DNA of 40,172 bases from Paludibacter propionicigenes (GCA_020721655.1 DYMG01000014.1:1-40172), one strand, 5' to 3'. Numbered from the stretch's first letter, positions 25,753 to 34,685 are shown. Numbers and translations are program-made. The notes: generated from the letters alone by a model not told the origin.

Positions 25753-27630
25753 GTGTGCGGAATTACTGGAATATATTCTTTTACTAATGATGGAAATCTG
25801 TTTCATCAGAAAATTGAATTTGCCCTTAAAACTTTAAAACTTAGGGGTCCAAATTCAGAAGGTGTTTTCCATCACGAAAGTGTTTCTTTAGCACATACAC
25901 GACTTTCTGTTATTGACACTTCGGAACAAGCAAACCAACCATTTTTTTCGTCGGATAATAATTATGTGATAGTATTTAATGGCGAATTTTTCAACTACAA
26001 ACAAGAACGAGAAAAACTTAAACACAAGTACAATTTCAGCACCAACAGCGATACAGAAGTGCTTTTATATATGTACATTGAGTACGGAAAAAGTTTTTTA
26101 TCGAAAATAAACGGCTGTTTTTCGCTTGCTATTTACAATAAACAAACCACCGAACTTTTGCTTGCAAGAGATAGGTTTGGTATAAAACCATTAATAGTTT
26201 ATTCCGACCAAGAGAAACTAATTTTTGCGTCTGAAATGAAAGCCATTATGACTTATGATATTAAAAAAGAAATTGATTACAATTCTCTTTTAATGTATTT
26301 TCAGCTAAATTATATTCCAGCACCAAATTCAATTTTCAAAAATACTTTTAAACTAACACCGGGTACTTTTTTGTTAATTTCTAAAAATGGTGTAAAAAAA
26401 GAAACTTATTATAAAATTCCATACACCAGAAATTACAACAACTTAAATTACGAAATAGCTAAAAAACAATTAGTTACCCTATTAAACAACTCTGTTGAAC
26501 AAAGAATGGTTGCCGATGTGGCTTTAGGAACTTTTTTAAGTGGTGGCATTGATAGCTCAATAATTACTGGATTAGCATCGCAAAAAACCAATAAATTGAA
26601 CTCATTTTCAATTGGTTATACCAATGAACCTTTTTACGATGAAACAAAATATGCATTATTAGTTGCCAAAAAATTTAATACCGAACATTCTGTTTTTAAA
26701 CTTACCAACACCGAGTTATACGAAAATTTATTTAATGTTTTAAATTACATTGACGAACCTTTTGCCGATAGTTCTGCTATACCTATTTATATATTAAGCA
26801 ATTACACAAAACAAAAAGTTACAGTTGCCCTTTCAGGAGATGGTGCCGATGAAATTTTTTCGGGCTACAACAAGCATTTAGCTCATTATAAAGCATCTGC
26901 AAATTTATTTTCAACACAATTTTTAAAATTTACTTATCCTTTAACTAATTTATTACCAAAATCGAGGAACTCTAAAATAACAAATATTGTTAGGCAAGCT
27001 AATAAATTTACAAAAGGTGCAAAACTAAATAATGCAGATAGATATTGGCTTTGGGCAAGTTTTTTTAGCGAAAACGATGCAATAAATTTATTAAACCATA
27101 AAATTGATTTAAAAAGTTACAACGCTCTAAAATCTGAAATAACTGAAGAAATAAAATCGAATAGTATTAACGATATTTTATTTACCGATGTAAACTTAGT
27201 TCTTCAGAACGATATGCTTGCTAAAGTAGATTTAATGTCGATGGCAAATAGTTTAGAAGTTCGAGTGCCTTTTTTAGACCATTCAATTGTAGATTTTGCG
27301 TTTTCGTTGCCACAAGATTATAAAATAAATGGCAATATAAAAAAACGAATTGTTCAAGATGCTTTTCGTAATTTTTTACCAAATGAATTGTACAACAGAC
27401 CAAAACATGGATTTGAAGTTCCTCTTTTAAAATGGTTTAAAACAGATTTGTTTTCACTAATTAATAACGACTTGCTTAACGATGAGTTTATATTGCAACA
27501 ACAAATATTTAATCCTCAGGCTATAAAATTGTTAAAAAACAAACTTTTTTCGATAAACCCAGGCGATGTTCATACTCAAATTTGGGCATTAATTGTTTTT
27601 CAGTATTGGTGGAAAAAATATATGCAATAA
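25753..27630 (+). CDS. asnB: Glutamine-hydrolysing asparagine synthetase
   Basis: 625 residues. The start is GTG at 25753, certain because the next codon encodes Cys2, the nucleophile exposed by removal of the initiator Met (MCGITGIY). The N-terminal Ntn amidotransferase domain (1 to about 200) has RLSVID and VFNGEFFNY. The synthetase domain has the PP-loop LSGGIDSS (262-269). It converts aspartate plus glutamine to asparagine with ATP. AsnB-like enzymes also occur in surface-polysaccharide loci, and Wzz/ligase genes lie 3 kb downstream, but the context is not tight enough to prefer that. It ends 3 bp from the convergent DUF3298 gene. Confidence 0.94.
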   Translation: MCGITGIYSFTNDGNLFHQKIEFALKTLKLRGPNSEGVFHHESVSLAHTRLSVIDTSEQANQPFFSSDNNYVIVFNGEFFNYKQEREKLKHKYNFSTNSDTEVLLYMYIEYGKSFLSKINGCFSLAIYNKQTTELLLARDRFGIKPLIVYSDQEKLIFASEMKAIMTYDIKKEIDYNSLLMYFQLNYIPAPNSIFKNTFKLTPGTFLLISKNGVKKETYYKIPYTRNYNNLNYEIAKKQLVTLLNNSVEQRMVADVALGTFLSGGIDSSIITGLASQKTNKLNSFSIGYTNEPFYDETKYALLVAKKFNTEHSVFKLTNTELYENLFNVLNYIDEPFADSSAIPIYILSNYTKQKVTVALSGDGADEIFSGYNKHLAHYKASANLFSTQFLKFTYPLTNLLPKSRNSKITNIVRQANKFTKGAKLNNADRYWLWASFFSENDAINLLNHKIDLKSYNALKSEITEEIKSNSINDILFTDVNLVLQNDMLAKVDLMSMANSLEVRVPFLDHSIVDFAFSLPQDYKINGNIKKRIVQDAFRNFLPNELYNRPKHGFEVPLLKWFKTDLFSLINNDLLNDEFILQQQIFNPQAIKLLKNKLFSINPGDVHTQIWALIVFQYWWKKYMQ

Positions 27631-27633
27631 TAT

Positions 27634-28401
27634 TTAGGGTAATTCCTCTATTGGTATATCTACTGAAGGAATACCGCAAGCGTAAGGTCCAAGTTCATAC
27701 TCTCCAAAAAACACAGTAATACTATCTTCTTTAATAATAAAGTTTGAGTAATTTTCATCAATTTTAGGGTCTCGGTCAAAGCAATCCTGTCTGTTAAAGT
27801 GTTTCACTAATAATTTGTTAAATTTATCCAAATTAGAACCACTTTTTAAGTTGGCAAATTCCGATAATGTTATTGTTTTATTTGATAGTAAATCGAAGTT
27901 AAATATTTTATATGAAGTAGAACCATGTGCACCCATAAAGTTTTGATAATCCTGAATTAGAACACTTATAGTACCATAAGTAGTGATATAATGTTCAGTT
28001 TTTATATTTAAATTGTACTTTACACCATTAACAAATCCCCCTAACATCTCTTTAGGCATTCCTCTAACATATTCATTAGCTTGCTTTTCAAATGCTTTTA
28101 TTGTTTTTTCTACATAATTTTTAATTGTATCATTTAAAATAATGGATTTATCATTTTTAAAAAACTCAACCGAATTTGTTTCAATTTTATAGTATTTAGT
28201 TTCTATTATTTTATTTAATATTTGATTAACCGAAATTGTTTTATTTAATTTGTCATGTGCTTTAGTCTCTTTTTTAGAGCTATCTAAAGTTGTTAATTCT
28301 GATTTATTATTTATTTTATCTGCAATATTTGATTTAGAGTTTTCCGAATTATAGCAAGATGTTAACAATAACGCTATTATAATAATTATAAAGTTTTTCA
28401 T
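27634..28401 (-). CDS. DUF3298-type lipoprotein
   Basis: 255 residues, lipobox LLLTSC (Cys16), a charged spacer to about residue 60, then a domain resembling the RsiV/DUF3298 fold. Indications are ISVLIQDYQNFMGAHGSTSYKIFNFDL (about 145-171) and the terminal GPYACGIPSVDIPIEEL. In the anti-sigma factor RsiV this domain binds lysozyme. Here there is a lipid anchor rather than a membrane helix and no sigma factor is nearby, so only an envelope location is supported. Two cysteines (in DCFD and YACG) could form a disulphide. It is preceded by REP-like hairpins. Confidence 0.72.
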   Translation of the reverse strand: MKNFIIIIIALLLTSCYNSENSKSNIADKINNKSELTTLDSSKKETKAHDKLNKTISVNQILNKIIETKYYKIETNSVEFFKNDKSIILNDTIKNYVEKTIKAFEKQANEYVRGMPKEMLGGFVNGVKYNLNIKTEHYITTYGTISVLIQDYQNFMGAHGSTSYKIFNFDLLSNKTITLSEFANLKSGSNLDKFNKLLVKHFNRQDCFDRDPKIDENYSNFIIKEDSITVFFGEYELGPYACGIPSVDIPIEELP

Positions 28402-28415
28402 ATATTTTAAATAAA

Positions 28416-28489
28416 CTACCTCGAAGCAGAGCTGTCGAGGTATTGTTGAAACAATAATAATACGCAGCAGAGCTGCGGGGAATTAACCC
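28416..28489. repeat. Cluster of REP-like hairpins sharing an AGCAGAGCTG core
   Basis: Three adjacent hairpins. First, TACCTCGA (28417-28424)/TCGAGGTA (28435-28442) around AGCAGAGCTG. Second, ATTGTT (28442-28447)/AACAAT (28450-28455). Third, CGCAGC (28463-28468)/GCTGCG (28472-28477) around AGA. The first and third share the core AGCAGAGCTG, so they look like two diverged copies of one palindrome. A GGG (28478-28480)/CCC (28487-28489) pair follows. The GC content is well above the surroundings. Confidence 0.7.
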
Positions 28490-28498
28490 AAATAGATT

Positions 28499-28527
28499 AA
28501 AAAAAGCTACCTAAATAAGTAGCTTTT
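28499..28527 (-). terminator. Terminator after the 153-residue secreted protein gene
   Basis: Stem GCTAC (28506-28510)/GTAGC (28519-28523) extended by A and T tracts on both sides. On the minus strand it is followed by TTTTTTT. It ends the two-gene transcript that starts above 29926. Confidence 0.75.
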
Positions 28528-28555
28528 ATATTTTTATTTTGTTTAGTACTTGCAA

Positions 28556-29017
28556 TTAATTTTGGTCGAACGAGTCCTCAACATTTAAAAAACCAACCAA
28601 AACAGATACACAACCTTCGGCTATAACATCAGAAAGTTCATCAGAAGTTTGAACTTGTATTGATATAACCAACATTTGGCTTGATTCTAGTTTAAAATCC
28701 CACGATTTTGCAAACTTTTTAGTTTTGTTATCATATAAAACATTTTTATCTGAGTCTAAAACTTGAAATTCTATTGGTGGTAATTTTTCATCACCACAAA
28801 CTGTTAATCTGTATTCTTGACCAGAATAGAATGTTTTAAACAATTCTACGGTTTCGCCTTCCGACAAAATAGTTGCGTTATAAATACCATCGTGAACGTA
28901 TGGTAATAACTCCATTTTGCAAGTTTTTTTTGCAAATGTTTTACATTGTGCATTTCCTGCCAAAGGCAAAATAGCCAAAACAGAAAATAATGCTATTGTT
29001 CTAAATATATTCTTCAT
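28556..29017 (-). CDS. Secreted protein of unknown function (153 residues)
   Basis: I do not recognise a family. The signal peptide MKNIFRTIALFSVLAILPLAGNAQ ends before Cys25; this is not a clear lipobox (GNAQC), so secretion to the periplasm is more likely than lipidation. The mature part is about 128 residues, beta-rich, with four cysteines (CKTFAKKTC, TVCGD, EGCVSV) that could form two disulphides. The pattern of strands (EGETVELFKTFYSGQEYRLTVCG, PIEFQVLDSDKNVLYDN, KLESSQMLVISIQVQ) resembles a small beta-sandwich. It lies 9 nt after the lipoprotein gene, on one transcript, so a joint envelope role is likely. Confidence 0.7.
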   Translation of the reverse strand: MKNIFRTIALFSVLAILPLAGNAQCKTFAKKTCKMELLPYVHDGIYNATILSEGETVELFKTFYSGQEYRLTVCGDEKLPPIEFQVLDSDKNVLYDNKTKKFAKSWDFKLESSQMLVISIQVQTSDELSDVIAEGCVSVLVGFLNVEDSFDQN

Positions 29018-29026
29018 AAGTTATAT

Positions 29027-29926
29027 TTATTTTGTGATGTTGTTTCTTAGTTTATCAACAGTTGTACAAATTTCATTAAATACTTTATCAGTAATTTGTA
29101 TATCTGTTTTTGATTTCAATGTAGTGCTTTCTCCTTTAGCTTCAACCATTTCTATTTTTGATGTTGAAACTTCAACTTGGTCGTATAAATCAGATATTTT
29201 TTTCAAATCTTCGTAAACAGCTTTAATGTTTTCGTCTGTTTTGTACTCTTCTAATAGGCTGTTTAAAGTTTTTAACGATAGTCTTTGGTCAACTATTCTG
29301 TTAACTAATTCTTTATTTTCTGCTGTTGATTTAGCAATTTTAGTTGCAATATATAAGCCTTCTATCCAACCACCGGCTAATATTAGTGCTGCAACTTCTG
29401 CTCTATCGTTTTCTTTAAGGAAAGAGTTTGAATTCATTAGAGTTTCTGAAATAATTTCCATTAAAGAGTCCCTATTGTTAACATTTCCTTCCATTCTTTT
29501 AACTGTACTTTGTTCAACAGCATTTAGTATTCCTAAGTTTTCGGCTAATTTTTTTGTTGCAGTTAAGTATTTTACAGATGCTTGAGATTGGTCGAACATA
29601 CTTGCAAAACTTAAATCGGCACTAAAAACGCCTAAATTCAAAGCCATACTTTTAGTGGTTGTATAATTAGGAAGATTTGCTATATTATTTAAAAACTCCT
29701 CATTATATTTTGCACCTGCTCGTTTCATAAGCATTGCAGTTTCTATAGGACTTGGTAATGAATAAAACACTTGTTTGGCTTTATCCAAATCGTCAGAAAC
29801 CATTTCTTCTTCATTAATTGAATCATCAATTTGTTCTTCAACATTATTTCCCCCATTATTACAAGCTGAGAAAAAAAGAGCTATTCCTAAGAATGCTACA
29901 ACAAAAATATTTTTTAAATAAACCAT
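29027..29926 (-). CDS. Helical lipoprotein of unknown function (299 residues)
   Basis: Lipoprotein with signal MVYLKNIFVVAFLGIALFFSAC (Cys22) followed by an Asn/Gly/acidic tether. The remainder is almost wholly alpha-helical, with conserved-looking stretches FYSLPSPIETAMLMKRAGAKY (about 53-73) and SMALNLGVFSADLSFASMFDQSQASVKYL (about 93-121). No catalytic motif is visible. I have no family name for it. It heads a two-gene operon with the 153-residue secreted protein and is divergent from the helical-repeat gene at 30089. Confidence 0.72.
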   Translation of the reverse strand: MVYLKNIFVVAFLGIALFFSACNNGGNNVEEQIDDSINEEEMVSDDLDKAKQVFYSLPSPIETAMLMKRAGAKYNEEFLNNIANLPNYTTTKSMALNLGVFSADLSFASMFDQSQASVKYLTATKKLAENLGILNAVEQSTVKRMEGNVNNRDSLMEIISETLMNSNSFLKENDRAEVAALILAGGWIEGLYIATKIAKSTAENKELVNRIVDQRLSLKTLNSLLEEYKTDENIKAVYEDLKKISDLYDQVEVSTSKIEMVEAKGESTTLKSKTDIQITDKVFNEICTTVDKLRNNITK

Positions 29927-30051
29927 AGTTAAAAAGTTTTTATGCTAAATTTTTTTATAAAAGTAGTAATTTTTACAATACAAAAAAAATTAAACGCAAA
30001 TATTTCTTATTTTTTTAAAAAAAATAATTATTCTTTAATCTTTAAACTTAT

Positions 30052-30059
30052 TACCTTTG
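30052..30059 (+). promoter_or_regulatory. Promoter -7 element of the helical-repeat gene
   Basis: TACCTTTG is an exact TAnnTTTG match, placing the start near 30063 and a leader of about 26 nt before the ATG at 30089. This argues against the in-frame upstream ATG at 29942, whose 49 extra residues would span the promoter. A -33 TTTG is not evident. Confidence 0.6.
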
Positions 30060-30088
30060 CATATCAAAAACAGAATTTCACACATTAT

Positions 30089-30553
30089 ATGAATGATATT
30101 GAGGTATTAAACAAATTAAACTCTATTAAAGATGCTGGAAACGTTAAAAATATCGACTTTTTATTTGCCTCTTTATTAAGTTCGAACAAAGATGTTTTTA
30201 ATTTAAGTTTCAACATAATTATAGATATTAAAGATAATAATTTTAAATCAATTATATTTAATTTTATCTCAAACGATAAATATTCATCAATAAAAAAAGA
30301 TATTGTAAGCATTTGTTGGCAATCTAGCATTAGTTTTTGTTCAGAAATTTCACTTTTTTTCGATATATTAATTAACGATGATATTGAAATTGCCATTGAA
30401 GCACTGTCTGTAATTGAAAATTGCTACGGAAATACCGCTAATAACAATTCTTTTGTAGATGGAGTTGACAAATTGAAAGCACAACTAAACACTATAGATA
30501 ACGAACTTAAAAGAAATTTGATTAGCAACTTTCTATTATCATACTCCGCTTAA
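30089..30553 (+). CDS. Small HEAT-like helical-repeat protein
   Basis: 154 residues from the ATG at 30089, chosen because a promoter lies just upstream. No signal peptide, so cytoplasmic. The sequence is a series of helix pairs (NKLNSIKDAGNVKNIDFLFASLLSSN, DDIEIAIEALSVIENCYGNT, NELKRNLISNFLLSY) resembling HEAT/armadillo repeats, which usually bind proteins. No enzyme motif. It lies 42 bp before the first wzz gene, which has its own promoter, so any functional link to polysaccharide synthesis is only positional. Unrecognised beyond this. Confidence 0.6.
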   Translation: MNDIEVLNKLNSIKDAGNVKNIDFLFASLLSSNKDVFNLSFNIIIDIKDNNFKSIIFNFISNDKYSSIKKDIVSICWQSSISFCSEISLFFDILINDDIEIAIEALSVIENCYGNTANNNSFVDGVDKLKAQLNTIDNELKRNLISNFLLSYSA

Positions 30554-30560
30554 AATTTAA

Positions 30561-30591
30561 TTTGTTATTACTATTGAAAAACATACTTTTG
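30561..30591 (+). promoter_or_regulatory. Promoter of the wzz-wzz-ligase operon
   Basis: TTTG (30561-30564), 19 nt, TACTTTTG (30584-30591): a perfect Bacteroidota promoter. Transcription should begin about 4 nt later, at or next to the ATG at 30596. Confidence 0.75.
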
Positions 30592-30595
30592 TATA

Positions 30596-31597
30596 ATGAA
30601 TGATTACAATCTAAATTCTTTTAATTTCGACTCTAAAAACATTTTAGATTTTATTTATAAAAGACGCAATTTACTCATAATTGTGTTTTTACTTTCTTTA
30701 GTTGTTTCAACTATTGCCTCGTTTTTTATTGATTATAAGTACAAATCGTCGGTAATTTTATTTCCTGCATCAAGCAGCTCTGTTTCCGAAGTTTTGCTAA
30801 CAAAAAACGTTGCATCAAAAGATGTTTTAACCTTTGGAGAGGAGGAAAATGTAGAACAAATGATTCAAGTTCTAAATTCTGAAAAATTAAAAGGGAAAAT
30901 AATTGAAAAATACGATTTAATAAATCACTATAATTTACAATCTGCAAAATACCCGCGAACAGCCTTATCTAAAAAATACTACGACAATATTTCTTTCATT
31001 AGAACTAAATATTTATCTGTTACAATAGAAGTTTACGACACAGACAAAGAATTTGCATCTAATATTGCAAACGACATTGCTGCTTTTTTCGATTCTGTAA
31101 TGATTTCGATGCATAAAGAACGTGCTATAAAAGCTTTTAATATTGTTAATAAGGAATTCATTAAACTTAACAACGAAATTAAAACACTACAAGATTCGTT
31201 AAAAACTTTAGAAAAACTTGGCGTTTTCGACTTTGAAACGCAATCTGAAGTACTAAATAAGGCTCTATCCGATGCTATTTTATCGAACAACACAACTGCA
31301 ATAACTAAAATTCAAAACAAGCTTGATATACTTGCCGAATTTGGGGGTGCTCACGTTACAATAAGCAATTTATTAGAATATGAACTTTTACGATTTAGCG
31401 ATTTAAAAGGAAAATACTCTGAAGCAAAAGTAAATATTGAACAAGACTTACCATATAAATTCATAGTTAGCAAAGCTTATCCTGCCGAGAAATACTCTTA
31501 CCCTATACGATGGGTAATAATAACTTTTTCAACTTTCTCTGCCTCATTTTTAGGGCTAATTATTTTAATTTTGTTCGACTCTTTAAAAAAAAAATAA
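30596..31597 (+). CDS. Wzz-like polysaccharide chain-length protein (first)
   Basis: 333 residues with the polysaccharide-copolymerase layout: cytoplasmic N-terminus, membrane helix about 29-48 (NLLIIVFLLSLVVSTIASFFI), a periplasmic domain with coiled-coil helices (about 170-290) and a second helix about 306-327 preceded by the proline motif AEKYSYPIRW. There is no C-terminal BY-kinase domain, so it resembles the Wzz class that sets O-antigen or capsule length, not Wzc. The perfect promoter is so close that the message may be leaderless. It is followed by a paralogue and an O-antigen ligase-like gene, but no glycosyltransferases. Confidence 0.85.
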   Translation: MNDYNLNSFNFDSKNILDFIYKRRNLLIIVFLLSLVVSTIASFFIDYKYKSSVILFPASSSSVSEVLLTKNVASKDVLTFGEEENVEQMIQVLNSEKLKGKIIEKYDLINHYNLQSAKYPRTALSKKYYDNISFIRTKYLSVTIEVYDTDKEFASNIANDIAAFFDSVMISMHKERAIKAFNIVNKEFIKLNNEIKTLQDSLKTLEKLGVFDFETQSEVLNKALSDAILSNNTTAITKIQNKLDILAEFGGAHVTISNLLEYELLRFSDLKGKYSEAKVNIEQDLPYKFIVSKAYPAEKYSYPIRWVIITFSTFSASFLGLIILILFDSLKKK

Positions 31598-31650
31598 AAT
31601 TCACTTTAAATGTTAATTTTTTAAACAATTTCTCATTCAATTACAATATT

Positions 31651-32589
31651 ATGGAAGGATATTTCAACAATAAATCAATTTTCACCTTAATAAATAAGTG
31701 GAAAAAACAATTATTGATATTAGTAATATCGGTTGCTATTATTTCTTATGCAGCTTCTTTTTTAATTAAACCGCTTTATAAATCTTTTGCCGTTTTATAC
31801 CCAATAAACTTAGCACCACTTTCCGACGAAAACGAAACCGAGCAAATGATGCAAATAATACAATCGAACGACATAAAATTTAGTTTGGTAAACGCACTAA
31901 ATTTAAACGAGCATTACAAATTAAATGAAAAAGACCCTTTATATTTAAGCACACTTATGTTTAAATTTAGCGAATACTTGTCGTTTAGCCAAACAGAATT
32001 CCAATCAATAAAAATTTCTGTTTTAGATGAAAATCCGAAATTTGCAAAATTAATGGTCGATTCTATAATTTCTTCATACAATAACAAAGTGCGAAATATG
32101 CACCGCATTAAATTTAAAGAAGTTGTTGATATTAGAACTAACGAAATAAATGCAAAACTAAAAGAAATAGATTCTTTAGAAAATAAAGCCAATTTTTTTA
32201 GAAAAGAATACGGCATTTTAGATTATGACTTGCAAGTTGAAGAATTAACAAAAAGTTATTACAAATTACTTGGAACAAATGCAGCTAAAGCTAACGATAT
32301 TGCAAAAATAATTGACAATTTAAAAACTTATGGTGGCGAATTTAAAGCTCTTTCTCAAAGAATATTAGACGAAAGAAATGCTTTAAAAGTTTTTAAAACC
32401 GACTTAGAAGAAAAAACAACCGAATTTCACAAAAATATAACTTATTGCCAAATAGTAGAAAAACCTTTTGTTGCCGATAAAAAATCAACGCCAATTCGTT
32501 GGATAATTGTTCTATTTTCGGTTTTTGGCTCTATTATTTTAGGCTTGCTAACCATTGCTTTTATTGAAAGTAAAAATACCCCTAAGTAG
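31651..32589 (+). CDS. Wzz-like polysaccharide chain-length protein (second)
   Basis: 312 residues from the ATG at 31651. A longer reading frame from 31510 would overlap the previous gene by 88 bases and lacks sense, so it was not used. Membrane helix about 21-40, a periplasmic helical region, and a second helix about 280-303 preceded by KKSTPIRW, matching SYPIRW in the upstream paralogue. Overall the two proteins are clearly related but diverged, suggesting they assemble together or act on different chains. No kinase motif. The next gene starts 2 nt after its stop. Confidence 0.85.
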   Translation: MEGYFNNKSIFTLINKWKKQLLILVISVAIISYAASFLIKPLYKSFAVLYPINLAPLSDENETEQMMQIIQSNDIKFSLVNALNLNEHYKLNEKDPLYLSTLMFKFSEYLSFSQTEFQSIKISVLDENPKFAKLMVDSIISSYNNKVRNMHRIKFKEVVDIRTNEINAKLKEIDSLENKANFFRKEYGILDYDLQVEELTKSYYKLLGTNAAKANDIAKIIDNLKTYGGEFKALSQRILDERNALKVFKTDLEEKTTEFHKNITYCQIVEKPFVADKKSTPIRWIIVLFSVFGSIILGLLTIAFIESKNTPK

Positions 32590-32591
32590 TT

Positions 32592-34049
32592 TTGCCAACA
32601 AATAAAAAAATATTGTGGTTTTATGCTATTTCCTTACTTTTTTTAGGAATTAACATATATTTTATTGTAAAAGAAAATTATTATATTTCTCTAATACCTT
32701 TTTTACTATTAGTAGTTCTATTTGCTTTTTTTGCACTTGATAAGGTTATTTTATTAGTACTTTTTTTAGTTCCATTATCATTACCAATAAAAGAATTTGC
32801 ACCCAACTTACCTTTTGATATGTTTATTCCAACCGAACCAATTATTGTTGGAGTAATGTTAATTTTCATTTTAAAACTAATTCTTCAAAAAAATTACGAT
32901 AAAAAAATTCTAACACACCCAATATCTATAGCAATTTACATAAATTTATTGTGGATTTTTATTACATCATTTACCAGCACAATACCTTTAGTTTCTTTTA
33001 AATTTTTATTAGTAAGAATATGGTTCATTAGCACATTCTATTTTATTGCTATTCAGCTATTTAAAAACATAGAAAATATACACAAATACATTTGGTACTA
33101 CACTTTAGGATTAATTATAGTTATATTTTATACCGAATATAATCACTTAGATTATGGTTTGTTAGACCAAAAAGCCGCAAATTTTGTTTGCACCCCATTT
33201 TATAGCGACCACACCTCTTACGGTGCCGCATTAGCATTTATAATACCCTTAATTATAGGCTTCTTATTTTTAAAATTTTACAAACCTACCACCAAATTTT
33301 TAATTGCATTAGCACTAATAATTATAATAGGAGGCTTAGTATTATCGTACACCAGAGCCGCTTGGTTAAGCCTAATTTTTTCGGCAGGTGTATTAGTTTT
33401 AGTACTTTTTAAAATTAAATTTAGAACAGTTATTATTCTGTTTACCACACTATTGATATTGTTTTTCAGCTTTAAAACACAGTTATTTATATACTTAGAA
33501 AGCAATAAACAAGACTCATCATCAAACTTTAGTGAACAAATAGAATCTATGACAAATATTGCTTCCGACGCATCGAACTTAGAACGAATAAACCGTTGGG
33601 AATCGGCTTTAAGAATGTTTAACGAAAAGCCAATATTTGGGTTTGGTCCTGGCACATATATGTTCAATTATGCACCTTACCAAATGTCGTACGAAAAAAC
33701 AATAATAAGTACAAATGCCGGCGATATGGGAAATGCACATAGCGAATATATTGGAGCATTAGCCGAATCGGGTATTTTGGGCAGCTTAACTTACATTATA
33801 ATACTATTAACAACCTTATATACAGCACTTACATTATATAAAAAATTACAAAATAGAGACTTGAAAATTTTAGTACTTTCATTAACACTTGGATTAATAA
33901 CATATTTTATTCACGGTTTTTTAAACAATTTTTTAGATACCGATAAAATATCGGCACTATTCTGGGGTTACATTGCAGCTATAGTTGCAATAGAAACATA
34001 TCATAACAAAACAACCGAGCAAGAAAACAATAAACTTTCGGAAAAATAA
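32592..34049 (+). CDS. O-antigen ligase / Wzy-like polymerase
   Basis: 485 residues with about eleven membrane segments and a large periplasmic loop (about 300-380) typical of the Wzy_C/WaaL fold. The conserved arginine is Arg255 in LSYTRAAWLS, and the loop ends with FGFGPGTY and GNAHSEYIGALAESGILG, with His383 as the family's key histidine. It either joins finished chains to a lipid or polymerises repeat units; sequence alone does not separate these. The two Wzz-like genes immediately upstream favour polymerase. Start is a TTG 2 nt after the previous stop, with no nearby ATG in frame. Confidence 0.85.
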   Translation: MPTNKKILWFYAISLLFLGINIYFIVKENYYISLIPFLLLVVLFAFFALDKVILLVLFLVPLSLPIKEFAPNLPFDMFIPTEPIIVGVMLIFILKLILQKNYDKKILTHPISIAIYINLLWIFITSFTSTIPLVSFKFLLVRIWFISTFYFIAIQLFKNIENIHKYIWYYTLGLIIVIFYTEYNHLDYGLLDQKAANFVCTPFYSDHTSYGAALAFIIPLIIGFLFLKFYKPTTKFLIALALIIIIGGLVLSYTRAAWLSLIFSAGVLVLVLFKIKFRTVIILFTTLLILFFSFKTQLFIYLESNKQDSSSNFSEQIESMTNIASDASNLERINRWESALRMFNEKPIFGFGPGTYMFNYAPYQMSYEKTIISTNAGDMGNAHSEYIGALAESGILGSLTYIIILLTTLYTALTLYKKLQNRDLKILVLSLTLGLITYFIHGFLNNFLDTDKISALFWGYIAAIVAIETYHNKTTEQENNKLSEK

Positions 34050-34058
34050 AAAAATAAA

Positions 34059-34664
34059 ATGCAAATAAAATCAGCCGAATTTGTTACATCGAACACAGAT
34101 GTGAACAAATGTCCAGATACAAAAATACTTGAATATGCCTTTATTGGCAGGTCTAACGTTGGAAAATCGTCGTTAATAAATATGCTTTGCAATAAAAAAG
34201 CATTAGCAAAAGTTTCAGGAACACCCGGAAAAACACAACTAATAAACCATTTCTTAATTAACAATTCGTGGCATTTGGTTGACCTTCCCGGATATGGTTT
34301 TGCGAAAATTCCAAAAGCTGAAAGTAAAAAATTGGAGAAAATTATTTGGGACTATATAATTAAAAGAGAACAACTTACCGCAGTATTTGTTCTTATAGAC
34401 TCGCGACTAGAACCTCAGAAAATAGATTTAGATTTTTTCGGAAAATTAGGACTTCACAACATTCCTTTTTTAATTATTTTTACAAAAGCCGACAAACTAT
34501 CAAGTTCGGCAATAAACAAAAACATTACAGCTTACAAAAAGAAAATGTTACTTGAATGGGAAGATTTACCCCGAACATTTTTAACCTCATCATTAACAAA
34601 TTTTGGGAAAGACGAACTTCTCGGGTACATAGAAACGCTAAACAAAGAACTTGCTAAACAATAA
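34059..34664 (+). CDS. engB: Ribosome-biogenesis GTPase EngB (YihA/YsxC)
   Basis: 201 residues, a single GTPase domain. G1 is GRSNVGKS (30-37), the switch I threonine stretch SGTPGKTQ follows, G3 is DLPGYG (75-80) and G4 is FTKADK. The family acts in assembly of the large ribosomal subunit. It starts 9 nt after the ligase gene, so it may be partly read from that operon, although the roles are unrelated. The next gene is another ribosome-assembly GTPase, era, with its own promoter element. Confidence 0.96.
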   Translation: MQIKSAEFVTSNTDVNKCPDTKILEYAFIGRSNVGKSSLINMLCNKKALAKVSGTPGKTQLINHFLINNSWHLVDLPGYGFAKIPKAESKKLEKIIWDYIIKREQLTAVFVLIDSRLEPQKIDLDFFGKLGLHNIPFLIIFTKADKLSSSAINKNITAYKKKMLLEWEDLPRTFLTSSLTNFGKDELLGYIETLNKELAKQ

Positions 34665-34685
34665 ATTTAGTTTAATTATAATTTG

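Noticed and set aside
29942-30088. Upstream in-frame ATG adding 49 residues to the helical-repeat protein
   Set aside because: The added segment spans an exact -7 element and is low-complexity Lys/Asn/Phe-rich sequence; the ATG at 30089 fits better.
31510-31650. Longer start for the second Wzz-like protein overlapping the first gene
   Set aside because: It would overlap by 88 bases and adds a Phe/Asn-rich segment without a counterpart in the paralogue; ATG at 31651 gives the normal layout.
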